The notes beneath the pieces are model-generated. The model did not search any database and was not told the origin of the DNA. It worked only from the letters and a program-made list of their open reading frames with translations. A stretch of 40,478 bases of DNA, from contig JAAFGT010000033.1 of the NCBI GenBank assembly GCA_010365215.1, forward strand, positions 1-40,478, in the 5' to 3' direction. The position numbers and the translations under genes are program-made. Shown here piece after piece: positions 34,006-40,478 of the stretch (position 1 is the first letter of the stretch; the number at the start of each line of letters is the position of its first letter). The DNA comes from Acidipila sp. (GTDB lineage Bacteria; Acidobacteriota; Terriglobia; Acidiferrales; UBA7541).

Positions 34006-35475
34006 ATGAGCCCAGGGAAATTGTCGGAGCTGTGGAATCGCTCGGTGCTGCACCGCGCTCTGCTGGTGGCGCCGGTGGTGCTGCTGCTGGTGGCGGCGGG
34101 CTACTGGAAATACGGAAACCGCACAGACACACAGTTTTTCACTGCCAAGGTCGAGAAGGGCGATATCACCCAGGTGGTGCAGGCCACGGGCACGATTAAC
34201 GCCGTGACCACGGTGCAGGTGGGCTCGCAGGTTTCCGGCACCATTCAAAAACTTTTCGTGGATTTCAATTCCCAGGTCAAGCAGGGGCAGGTCGTCGCGC
34301 AGATCGACCCGTCGATTTTTCACGCCCAGCTTCTTCAAGCGCAGGCCGACCTCGCCGATTCCCAAGCCAATGTGCAAGGGCTGACCGCGGCCATGGAGAC
34401 GCAGAAAGCGGACATCGCCTCGAACGTCGCGAATGTGGCTCATGCCCAGGCGCAACTGGCCGATGCCAAGACGCAATTGGACCGCAACCTGGAGCTTTTC
34501 AAACAGGGAATCGTCGCCGCGCAGGTGCGCGACACCTCGCAGTCCAATTACGACGCGCTGGCAGCCAGCGTGGGGGTGGCCCAGGCACAACTGGCGCAAT
34601 CGCGCGCCAAGCTGAAGTCGGCGGCGGCGCAGCTCGATCAGGCCAAGGCCCAGGTGGGCCAGAAGAGCGCCGCCGCGGAGCTCTCCAAGGTAAATCTGAG
34701 CCATACCACGATTCTCGCGCCCATCGATGGCACGGTTATTTTGCGCAACATCGACGTGGGCCAGACGGTCGCCGCCAGTTTGCAGGCCCCCACGCTTTTC
34801 ATCATCGCCCAGGACCTTACCAAGATGCAGGTGTACGCGAAAACGGATGAAGCCGACGTGGGCAAAATTAAAGCCGGCGCGCAGGCCAACTTTCGCGTGG
34901 ACTCGTTTCCGCGGGAGACCTTTGCCGGGCGCGTTTCCCAGGTGCGCATGAACGCCACGACCGTGCAGAACGTGGTCACCTACGACACCATCATCGACTT
35001 CGACAATCCGGAGAGGAAGCTTTTCCCCGGGATGACCGCCTACGTCACCATCCCCGTGGATTCCGCGAGCGATGCGGTAAAAATTCCCAACGGCGCGCTG
35101 CGTTTTAAGCCGGACATTCCCGATGCCGACCGCAAGGCGCTTTACGCGAAGTACAATGTTCCCGATTCCTCCGCAGGCGGCGCGGCGAAGGGCTCGAGAT
35201 CCGGCGGCGGTGGAGGAGGCAAGGCTGGCGGCGGTGGGCCACGGCCGGTGAGGAATGATTCGGGAGTGGTGTGGAAGCTGCTCGCCGATAAATCGCTGCA
35301 ACCGGTGCCGTTAAAAATCGGCGTCACCGACTTCACCTTTACGGAAATGAAAGAGGGCCCGCTGCAGCCCGGCGATCTGCTGGTGATCGGGCAGTGGAGC
35401 GGACAAGGCGGGCCGGCTGCCCCATCGAAAGCCGGAGGGCCGCTCGGTCCGGCGAGCACGCCGAAGAAATTCTGA
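34006..35475 (+). CDS. macA: MacA-like periplasmic adaptor subunit
   Basis: Membrane-fusion protein that links an inner-membrane ABC exporter to an outer-membrane channel. A short cytoplasmic N-terminus and one membrane helix (about 18-35, ALLVAPVVLLLVAAGYW) come first. Next is a split lipoyl/barrel-sandwich domain (TGTINAVTTVQVGSQVSGTI, about 62-81; LSHTTILAPIDGTVILRNID, about 230-249). Between the halves lies a long Ala/Gln-rich coiled-coil hairpin (about 100-225). Beta-barrel and membrane-proximal domains follow. Around residues 395-413 is a Gly-rich low-complexity linker (SGGGGGGKAGGGG), unusual for MacA, probably flexible. The C-terminus is Gly/Pro-rich. The 489-residue length is above the usual 370-400 because of these tails. 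The ATPase gene starts 24 nt downstream. Confidence 0.9.
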   Translation: MSPGKLSELWNRSVLHRALLVAPVVLLLVAAGYWKYGNRTDTQFFTAKVEKGDITQVVQATGTINAVTTVQVGSQVSGTIQKLFVDFNSQVKQGQVVAQIDPSIFHAQLLQAQADLADSQANVQGLTAAMETQKADIASNVANVAHAQAQLADAKTQLDRNLELFKQGIVAAQVRDTSQSNYDALAASVGVAQAQLAQSRAKLKSAAAQLDQAKAQVGQKSAAAELSKVNLSHTTILAPIDGTVILRNIDVGQTVAASLQAPTLFIIAQDLTKMQVYAKTDEADVGKIKAGAQANFRVDSFPRETFAGRVSQVRMNATTVQNVVTYDTIIDFDNPERKLFPGMTAYVTIPVDSASDAVKIPNGALRFKPDIPDADRKALYAKYNVPDSSAGGAAKGSRSGGGGGGKAGGGGPRPVRNDSGVVWKLLADKSLQPVPLKIGVTDFTFTEMKEGPLQPGDLLVIGQWSGQGGPAAPSKAGGPLGPASTPKKF

Positions 35476-35499
35476 CGGCCTGTTTGCGGCAGTTTATTT

Positions 35500-36417
35500 A
35501 TGACGGAAAATCCTCTCAATCCTCTCAAGGCGCCGGTAGCGGCAGAGGCGGCCCGCGCGGATTCGCGCCCGGTCAAAACGCCGGGTGCCCTGGCAGGCGC
35601 CGCACCAGGCCCCGCATCAAGTGTCGATAAGGCGGTCATTCGCCTGGAAGGCTTGCACAAGACCTACCATCTGGGAGAAACCGAAGTCTTCGCGCTGCGC
35701 GGGGTGTCCCTGGAAATATTTGCCGGCGAATTCGTGGCGGTGATGGGATCTTCGGGATCGGGAAAGTCCACGCTGATGAACATTCTGGGCTGCCTCGACA
35801 AGCCCACCCGCGGGCACTATTTCTTGGAGGACGTCGAAGTCAGCGGATACAGCAAAGCGCAGCTCGCCGGCCTGCGCAATCGCAAGATTGGATTCGTGTT
35901 CCAGCAGTTCAACCTGCTTTCGCGCACCTCCGCGCTGGAAAACGTCGAGCTGCCCACCGTGTATGCGGGGCTGCCGGTGGAGGAACGCGAGAAGCGCGCG
36001 CGTGAATCGCTGGCGCTGGTGGGACTGGCGGACCGCGCGGAGCATCATCCCAGCCAGCTTTCCGGCGGCCAGCAGCAGCGCGTGGCCATCGCGCGCGCGC
36101 TGGTGAATCGCCCGTCGATCGTGCTGGCCGACGAACCCACCGGCAACCTGGACAGCCGCACCAGCGTCGAGATCATGGATATTTTCCAAAAGCTGAACAC
36201 CGACCACGGCATCACCGTGGTTCTGGTGACCCACGAGCAGGACATTGCGCAGTACGCCAAGCGGATTATGGAATTTCGCGACGGCCGCATGCGGCGCGAC
36301 GTCGCGGTCACCGGTCGCCTGTTCGCCAGCGAAGTGTTGCCGACCTTGCCCACGCTGGAAGAAGAGAATAAAGAAGACAATGTGCAGGCCAGTCCGAATT
36401 TAGGAAATCGGAGTTGA
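35500..36417 (+). CDS. ABC transporter ATP-binding protein, MacB/LolD type
   Basis: Cytoplasmic ATPase of the MacAB-type exporter encoded here. All ABC motifs are intact: Walker A GSSGSGKST (83-91), Q-loop FVFQQFNLLS, signature LSGGQQQRVAIARAL, Walker B SIVLADEPTGNLDS and H-loop VLVTHEQ. The sequence around CLDKPTRGHYFLEDVEVSGY is typical of the MacB/LolD group. It is 305 aa because of a disordered N-terminal extension of about 45 residues (Ala/Pro-rich) and a C-terminal tail. In E. coli MacB the ATPase and permease are one chain; here they are separate genes. The ATG at 35500 lies 24 nt after macA. The final codons fall in a 15-bp tandem repeat. Confidence 0.93.
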   Translation: MTENPLNPLKAPVAAEAARADSRPVKTPGALAGAAPGPASSVDKAVIRLEGLHKTYHLGETEVFALRGVSLEIFAGEFVAVMGSSGSGKSTLMNILGCLDKPTRGHYFLEDVEVSGYSKAQLAGLRNRKIGFVFQQFNLLSRTSALENVELPTVYAGLPVEEREKRARESLALVGLADRAEHHPSQLSGGQQQRVAIARALVNRPSIVLADEPTGNLDSRTSVEIMDIFQKLNTDHGITVVLVTHEQDIAQYAKRIMEFRDGRMRRDVAVTGRLFASEVLPTLPTLEEENKEDNVQASPNLGNRS

Positions 36418-36435
36418 GGGAATCGGGGTTGAGGG
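36406..36435 (+). repeat. 15-bp tandem repeat across the ATPase gene stop
   Basis: AATCGGAGTTGAGGG at 36406-36420 is followed directly by AATCGGGGTTGAGGG at 36421-36435, with one mismatch. The first unit contains the stop codon TGA (36415-36417), so the second repeats the gene end within the spacer. Confidence 0.6.
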
Positions 36436-36483
36436 GATGGTTGCTCCGACGCAGGTGAAAGCGCAACTGAGAGAGAAGAGCTG

Positions 36484-37701
36484 ATGGGTTTCGCCAACAC
36501 ACTTCGCCTGGCCTTGCGCGCGCTGGCACGCAACAAGATGCGCTCGCTGCTCACCATGCTTGGAATTATCATCGGCGTCGGCGCGGTGATTGCTACGGTC
36601 AGCATCGGCAGCGGCGCGGAGTATCTGATCCAGCAGGGCATCCAGAGCATGGGCACCAACGCCGTGTTCATCAGCTCGGGCTCCAGCCGGCCGGGCGGAT
36701 TGCGCATGGGCTCGTGGGCGGTGAAGACGCTGACTATGGACGACATGAACGCCGTGCTGCGCGAAGTGCCGCTGATTAAAGAAGCCGCTCCCATGGTCGT
36801 CCGGCGATCGCAGGTGGTCTACCAGAACGCCAACTGGAGCACTACCATTCAGGGAACTACGCCCAACTACTTTCCGATCCGCACCTGGGCGGCGAATTCG
36901 GGCGCAACGTTTGGCGACCAGGAAGTGGATTCGGCGGCCAACGTCGCCGTGCTGGGCAGCACGGTCGCGCAGTACCTTTTTGCCGGCGAGGACCCCGTTG
37001 GGAAAACCATCCGCATCGGCACGCTGCCGTTTCAAGTGATTGGCGTGCTGGAATCGAAAGGGCAGTCGGTGATGGGCACCGACCAGGACGATGTTATTTT
37101 TGCGCCCTACACCACCGTGCAGAGAAAAATTGCCGGAATTACCTGGATCCAGTTTATCAACGCCTCGGCGGTATCGCCCGAGGCTTCCGTGGCCGCGGTG
37201 GCGCAGGTGCGCTCGCTGCTGCGCGAGCGCCATCGCGTGCGCCCGGGTGAGGACGAGGATTTTACCGTGCGCACGCAGTCCGACGTGGCCGACCTGGCCT
37301 CGGCCACGCAGCGCCTGATGACCATGCTGCTGGGCTCGGTAGCTTCGGTGTCGCTGCTGGTGGGCGGCATCGGCATCATGAACATCATGCTGGTGTCGGT
37401 CACCGAGCGTACGCGCGAGATCGGCTTGCGCATGGCCGTCGGCGCCACCGAAGCCAGCGTCAAAAATCAGTTCCTGATTGAAGCGGTGACCCTCAGCATG
37501 GCTGGCGGTCTGATCGGCATTGTCGCCGGCGTGGCTGGCTCGGCGGCCATCAGCAGCCTGCTGGCATGGCCCACGCTGATTTCAGCGAAATCGATTCTCG
37601 CGGCAGCGGCATTTGCCGCGGGCGTGGGCGTGTTCTTCGGCTACTACCCCGCGCTCAAAGCCGCGCAGCTCGACCCCATCGAAGCGCTGCGCTACGAATA
37701 G
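36484..37701 (+). CDS. ABC transporter permease, MacB/FtsX type
   Basis: Inner-membrane permease of the MacAB-type exporter. The 405-residue product begins with LRLALRALARNKMRSLLTML and GIIIGVGAVIATVSIGSGAE (about 6-45), the first membrane helix. A large periplasmic MacB-PCD-like domain (about 50-270) follows. Then come three C-terminal helices of the FtsX domain, with SVASVSLLVGGIGIMNIMLV, SVTERTREIGLRMAVGATEA and LEAL-type ending PALKAAQLDPIEALRYE, all standard. The likely cargo is a peptide, lipid or drug-like compound; MacAB family members export macrolides, heme precursors or peptides. It is the last gene of the operon and converges on the cupin gene. Confidence 0.92.
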   Translation: MGFANTLRLALRALARNKMRSLLTMLGIIIGVGAVIATVSIGSGAEYLIQQGIQSMGTNAVFISSGSSRPGGLRMGSWAVKTLTMDDMNAVLREVPLIKEAAPMVVRRSQVVYQNANWSTTIQGTTPNYFPIRTWAANSGATFGDQEVDSAANVAVLGSTVAQYLFAGEDPVGKTIRIGTLPFQVIGVLESKGQSVMGTDQDDVIFAPYTTVQRKIAGITWIQFINASAVSPEASVAAVAQVRSLLRERHRVRPGEDEDFTVRTQSDVADLASATQRLMTMLLGSVASVSLLVGGIGIMNIMLVSVTERTREIGLRMAVGATEASVKNQFLIEAVTLSMAGGLIGIVAGVAGSAAISSLLAWPTLISAKSILAAAAFAAGVGVFFGYYPALKAAQLDPIEALRYE

Positions 37702-37729
37702 CTGGCCGCCCGGTCTTTGTCACCGGCCG

Positions 37730-38284
37730 TCAGGGTTTGGGTTTTGGCGTCGCAGGTGCTGCGTCGGGAGGAATTACTTCTGATGGATTTACCCAGTTCA
37801 CTTTGAATGGGCCGCTTCCGTGTATCTGCACCACAGTCTCGCCTCTGTTCAGCGCAAAATGCCGCATGCCTTTCGGAATCAGCGCAAAAGTCCCGGCGGG
37901 CATGGGCTGCAATTTCGCCTCGTCGTAGGATTCGCCCATGGCCATCAGGAACGTTCCCCTCAAGACGGTTATATTTTCATCCGTGGGATGCCAATGAGCG
38001 GGAATTTTGGCCCCGTCCGCGCAGCGGATGCGCGCCACGAAGGGCGCCCCCGCGACGTTGTAATCGCCGGCTACCTGCGCCACGTCGCATCCCTTCATGA
38101 TCGGTGTCCATTGCAGATCCCGGGCGTGCACAATCGTATGCGAGTCCTTCTGCGGCGCGTCCTTCTGCGTCGAATCCTTCTGCGTCGGCTCTGGCGCGCT
38201 CTTCTGCTGGCTATAAGCCCCCACGGTAAGCAGCGCGATGGCCGATGCTGCTACGCACGAAGTTCGCATCCACTTCTTGTTCAT
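37730..38284 (-). CDS. Exported cupin-domain protein
   Basis: Small secreted cupin of 184 aa from the ATG at 38284, which has GGAGAGA about 8 nt upstream. The frame is open 93 codons further, but that part runs through the ssb region and the repeat array. A signal peptide (MNKKWMRTSCVAASAIALLT, cleavage near AYS-Q) is followed by a low-complexity repeat TQKDS-TQKDA-PQKDS (residues 34-48). The cupin core (about 60-160) has the metal-binding set H97, H99, E103 (IPAHWHPTDEN) and H142 (PKGMRHFAL), closest to ChrR-type/DUF4437-like cupins. The enzymatic activity, if any, is unknown. An 11-bp-period repeat precedes the gene. Confidence 0.8.
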   Translation of the reverse strand: MNKKWMRTSCVAASAIALLTVGAYSQQKSAPEPTQKDSTQKDAPQKDSHTIVHARDLQWTPIMKGCDVAQVAGDYNVAGAPFVARIRCADGAKIPAHWHPTDENITVLRGTFLMAMGESYDEAKLQPMPAGTFALIPKGMRHFALNRGETVVQIHGSGPFKVNWVNPSEVIPPDAAPATPKPKP

Positions 38285-38300
38285 CAAGTCTCTCCCCGGT

Positions 38301-38331
38301 CGAATAATTGGCGAATAATTGTCGAATAATT
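38301..38331 (-). promoter_or_regulatory. Three 11-bp-phased AATTATTCG repeats before the cupin gene
   Basis: CGAATAATT occurs at 38301-38309, 38312-38320 and 38323-38331 (AATTATTCG on the minus strand), exactly 11 bp apart, close to one DNA helix turn. The last copy ends 17 nt before the cupin ATG, in the 82-nt ssb-cupin spacer. Helical phasing suggests a protein-binding array; slipped-strand duplication is the alternative. Confidence 0.5.
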
Positions 38332-38366
38332 TTTCGTCACGCTTCCAGTAACCGCACAGCGGGCGT

Positions 38367-38855
38367 TTAGAAGGGAATATCTTCATCGGAAATTTCCGGC
38401 CCGCCATGCCCCAGGTCGTCGCCCGCCGGCGGTGCAGCGTGCTCGAAGTCGGCGCCGCCGCCCGAGGCGCCCGAGGCGTGCGCAGAGTCGCCATATCCTC
38501 CGCCGCCTTCGGCGCGAGCGCCATCGGGGCGGCCTCCCAGCATGCGGAAGTTATTGCACACAATTTCGAAGCTGGTGCGCTTGCCGCCTTCCTTGTCCTG
38601 CCACTCGCGCGATTGGATGCGGCCCTCGATGAACACCAGCGAGCCTTTCTTGAGATATTTTTGCGCGATCTCCGCCTGTTTTCCCCACACCACGATCTTG
38701 TGCCATTCCGTGCGCTTCTGCCGCTCGCCGGCCTTGTCCTTATAGGTTTCCGACGTGGCCAGGCTGAAATTCGCCACCGCCTGGCCGCTCGACGTGTAAC
38801 GCGTTTCCGGATCGCGGCCCAAATGGCCTACCAGCATCACTTTGTTGACGGACAT
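38367..38855 (-). CDS. ssb: Single-stranded DNA-binding protein
   Basis: Coats single-stranded DNA in replication, repair and recombination. The 162-residue product has the OB fold in residues 1-108 ([20 protein letters not shown], then [20 protein letters not shown] and [20 protein letters not shown]). A Gly/Ala-rich linker and the acidic C-terminal tip ISDEDIPF follow; the tip docks repair partners such as RecO. The ATG at 38855 has AGAGGA about 9 nt upstream. It is a canonical bacterial SSB with nothing missing. It lies 124 nt downstream of cpoB and 82 nt upstream of the cupin gene. Confidence 0.96.
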   Translation of the reverse strand: MSVNKVMLVGHLGRDPETRYTSSGQAVANFSLATSETYKDKAGERQKRTEWHKIVVWGKQAEIAQKYLKKGSLVFIEGRIQSREWQDKEGGKRTSFEIVCNNFRMLGGRPDGARAEGGGGYGDSAHASGASGGGADFEHAAPPAGDDLGHGGPEISDEDIPF

Positions 38856-38979
38856 TTTATTTTTCCTCTGCGAGGGAACGTATCATGCGAGGCAAGCGCG
38901 CGGCAAGGGCGCGCCAACTTAGCGCTAAGCGGAACCGAAATTTTCGTGGCCTCGGCGCAGGTAATCGGAGACCCTGCGC

Positions 38980-39864
38980 TTACCGCGATCCGATCTCCCG
39001 CAGTTTCGCGGCGGCACGCTTGGCTTCCTCCGTGCCGGGGTGGCGGCGAATCACTTCGTGCAGCTCGCGCATGCCGCTGGCTTTTCTGCCCAGCTCGATC
39101 AGCGAGAGGCCCTTCTTCAGTTGCGCCCCGGCCAGCTTGAAGCTGCGCGGGTAGTTCTGCAGCACCTTGTCGTATTCCACCACCGCATCGGCGTACTGTT
39201 TCTGCATGTACAGAATCTCGCCCAGATAAAACTGCGCATTGGATGCCAGGTCGTTGTCCGGGAAAAATTTCAGGTAGTCGAGAAATTCCGCGCGCGCCAT
39301 ATCGTTCTTGCCGCTGCCGTAATCGCGCAGCGCGTTAGAGTAAAGCACATCCGCGGAAGGCGGAGCCGCGGCCGTTCCCGGACCGGCCCCGGGATTGGCC
39401 ATGCCACCCGGCCCCGCGCCCATTCCCGGCGCGCCGCCGCCCATCTTGGCGTCCAGGTTCTGCAGCACGCTCTGCGTATCCGCAGCCTGCTGGTTGAGCT
39501 TGTTGAGGCGCGACTTGACCTCTTCAATGTTGTCCACCAGCGCCTGCACCTGCGTGGCCAGCGTGTCCACGCGCGACCCGGAACCCGCCTGGGATTCCTG
39601 CATGGACTGCTTGAGCGAGGCCATCGCCGTGCTCAGCTTGTTGTTGCTGTCCAGGGTCTGCTCGATCAGCGTTTTCAGCACGGCGTGTTTCTGGTCGATG
39701 GAGCTTTCCAGGGCGCGCTGGCCTTCCACCAGGCGCGTGATGTCCTGCTGCAGCTGGATCATCTCCTTCGACGCCGCGCCCACCGGCCCGGGCGAATAGA
39801 GCACGCCAAATACAAAGCCGGCGCTAAGCGCGGCCGCTGTTACCATAAGCCATTGCTTTCGCAA
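38980..39864 (-). CDS. cpoB: Tol-Pal system protein CpoB (YbgF)
   Basis: Periplasmic protein that links Tol-Pal with peptidoglycan synthesis during cell division. The preferred start is TTG at 39864 (LRKQWLMVTAAALSAGFVF), with AGGGAGGG 8-14 nt upstream; ATG at 39846 is next, and the longer open frame lacks protein character. This gives 294 aa with a signal peptide. A coiled-coil follows (about 35-150, Gln/Leu-rich: QLQQDITRLVEGQRALESSI), then a Gly/Pro linker (GGGAPGMGAGPGGM). TPR repeats end the protein (about 185-294: ALRDYGSGKNDMARAEFLDY, then AQFYLGEILYMQKQYADAVV and VEYDKVLQNYPRSFKLAGAQ), as in CpoB. pal lies immediately upstream on the same strand, the usual order. Confidence 0.9.
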   Translation of the reverse strand: MRKQWLMVTAAALSAGFVFGVLYSPGPVGAASKEMIQLQQDITRLVEGQRALESSIDQKHAVLKTLIEQTLDSNNKLSTAMASLKQSMQESQAGSGSRVDTLATQVQALVDNIEEVKSRLNKLNQQAADTQSVLQNLDAKMGGGAPGMGAGPGGMANPGAGPGTAAAPPSADVLYSNALRDYGSGKNDMARAEFLDYLKFFPDNDLASNAQFYLGEILYMQKQYADAVVEYDKVLQNYPRSFKLAGAQLKKGLSLIELGRKASGMRELHEVIRRHPGTEEAKRAAAKLREIGSR

Positions 39865-39879
39865 GGTAAGACCCTCCCT

Positions 39880-39894
39880 GGAGAATGATTCTCC
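39880..39894. promoter_or_regulatory. Palindrome beside the cpoB ribosome-binding site
   Basis: GGAGAATGATTCTCC is a perfect 7-bp inverted repeat around one base, directly upstream of the cpoB ribosome-binding site. It could be an operator or a small hairpin that controls access to the site. No matching regulator is identified. Confidence 0.4.
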
Positions 39895-39984
39895 AACAAT
39901 AGCCAAGAATAAATATCCCACAATAAATTTCGATGCCGGGCGCGGTCGCTTGTGCTGTACGCCTGCCGCGTCGGTATTTTTCTT

Positions 39985-40013
39985 AGGGGGGCGGGGCAAG
40001 CCCCGCCCCTACA
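39985..40013. repeat. Dispersed palindrome with CCCCTAC tail, copy d
   Basis: GGCGGGGC-AA-GCCCCGCC (8-bp perfect stem, 39990-40007) has TAGGGGG on the left and CCCTAC on the right, so both ends resemble the family tail. It lies between pal and cpoB. Confidence 0.7.
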
Positions 40014-40045
40014 AACGGAACGGTAGCGGCTCTTGTCGGGCAGTT

Positions 40046-40478
40046 TTATCGGGCCTGCACGAAATGCCCGCGGCGATTCTGCTGCCAGCACTCCTCGGTG
40101 CTTTCCGTGCAGAACGGCTTCTCCTTGCCCATGCTCACCGTGTTGAGGCGCTCGGCCGCGACTCCCAGCGAGATCAGGAACTGTCGCACCGCCTGCGCGC
40201 GCGTTTCGCCCAGTCCCAGGTTGTACTCCGTCGAGCCACGCTCGTCGCAGTGGCCTTCGATATTCACCTTGATTTGCGGATTGCCGCGAAGGAATTGAGC
40301 CGTCTTGGCCAGCGCATCGCGCGCGTCGGCGCGGATGTCCGCCTTGTTGTAGTCGAAGTAGGCATCGGCCACGTTGGTGCGGAACTGCTCGTCCATGCTG
40401 GCGGCGGGCTGCGGCGGCGGCGCCACGGGAGCGGCAGCGCTCACCGTTACGCGCGCGCTGGCTTCGGCGCGGCCACCC
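40046..40478 (-). CDS. pal: Peptidoglycan-associated lipoprotein Pal (5' end outside the window)
   Basis: Outer-membrane lipoprotein that binds peptidoglycan and forms the Tol-Pal complex. The frame is open to the window edge, so the signal peptide and lipobox lie outside. The visible part starts with GGRAEASARVTVSAAAPVAP, which looks like the last strand of an Ig-like domain plus a Pro linker. The OmpA/Pal domain follows: VADAYFDYNKADIRADARDA, VNIEGHCDERGSTEYNLGLG and ETRAQAVRQFLISLGV, with TVSMGKEKPFC and the Cys/Gln-rich end CWQQNRRGHFV. DERGSTEYN and the Asp/Arg residues that bind diaminopimelate are intact. cpoB follows downstream. The GTG at 40444 is not the real start, because the conserved region continues before it. 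Confidence 0.92.
   Translation of the reverse strand, partial: GGRAEASARVTVSAAAPVAPPPQPAASMDEQFRTNVADAYFDYNKADIRADARDALAKTAQFLRGNPQIKVNIEGHCDERGSTEYNLGLGETRAQAVRQFLISLGVAAERLNTVSMGKEKPFCTESTEECWQQNRRGHFVQAR

Noticed and set aside
34006-37701. Antibiotic-resistance operon
   Set aside because: MacAB-type genes export many kinds of compounds; nothing here indicates a specific drug substrate.
38285-38331. Replication-origin iterons
   Set aside because: Only three short units, with no DnaA boxes or initiator gene nearby; ssb alone is not evidence of an origin.

Overview
The window is high-GC bacterial chromosome from a Gram-negative (didermic) organism. The gene set points to Acidobacteriota: a very large Oar-type TonB-dependent receptor with an N-terminal carboxypeptidase-regulatory-like domain, a Ser/Thr kinase fused through one membrane helix to a TolB/PD40 propeller, an LptF-LptG fusion in one polypeptide, a Pal protein preceded by what looks like the end of an Ig-like domain, and an XRE regulator divergent from an ECF sigma factor. 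This assignment is inferred from gene content; no rRNA is present to confirm it. I see no tRNA, rRNA, CRISPR array, insertion sequence, prophage or plasmid origin.

Layout. 1-302: AT-rich leader with no convincing gene. 303-4220: recO-glyQ-glyS, tightly packed. 4221-4693: a lower-GC islet with one small ORF and a second open frame that overlaps it in a GTGA arrangement. 4840-7548: ppdK. 7648-12291 (minus): fused lptF-lptG, a phytanoyl-CoA-dioxygenase-like gene with an in-frame stop near its natural N-terminus, and a nitronate-monooxygenase-like gene. 12445-14682: GH57 glycosidase, divergent from lptFG. 14832-18791: TonB receptor plus an exported acetamidase/formamidase. 18901-20022 (minus): beta-propeller protein. 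20251-20481: 76-residue Cys-rich protein. 20562-21260 (minus): CPBP membrane protease, divergent from the kinase-propeller receptor (21498-24245). 24487-31424: endonuclease IV, leuS, a D-2-hydroxyacid dehydrogenase, guaA and a VOC protein. 31601-33708: an XRE regulator divergent from an ECF sigma / zinc-finger anti-sigma / Spy-like periplasmic protein operon. 34006-37701: a MacAB-type efflux operon with separate ATPase and permease. 37730-40478 (minus): pal (cut by the window end), cpoB, ssb and an exported cupin protein.

Functionally the window is mostly housekeeping: translation (GlyRS, LeuRS), nucleotide and carbon metabolism (GuaA, PPDK), repair (RecO, endonuclease IV, SSB) and envelope building (LptFG, Pal, CpoB). 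Around these are accessory units for nutrient uptake and degradation (TonB receptor with amidase, GH57) and for envelope or stress signalling (kinase-propeller, ECF-anti-sigma-Spy, MacAB). No complete, clearly novel multi-gene system stands out. The most unusual signals are small: several families of short dispersed palindromes between genes, tandem microrepeats at gene starts (13 bp at lptFG, 11 bp at the cupin gene), two probable leaderless promoters, the interrupted PhyH gene, a histone-H1-like tail on endonuclease IV that overlaps leuS, and the low-GC ORF pair downstream of glyS.
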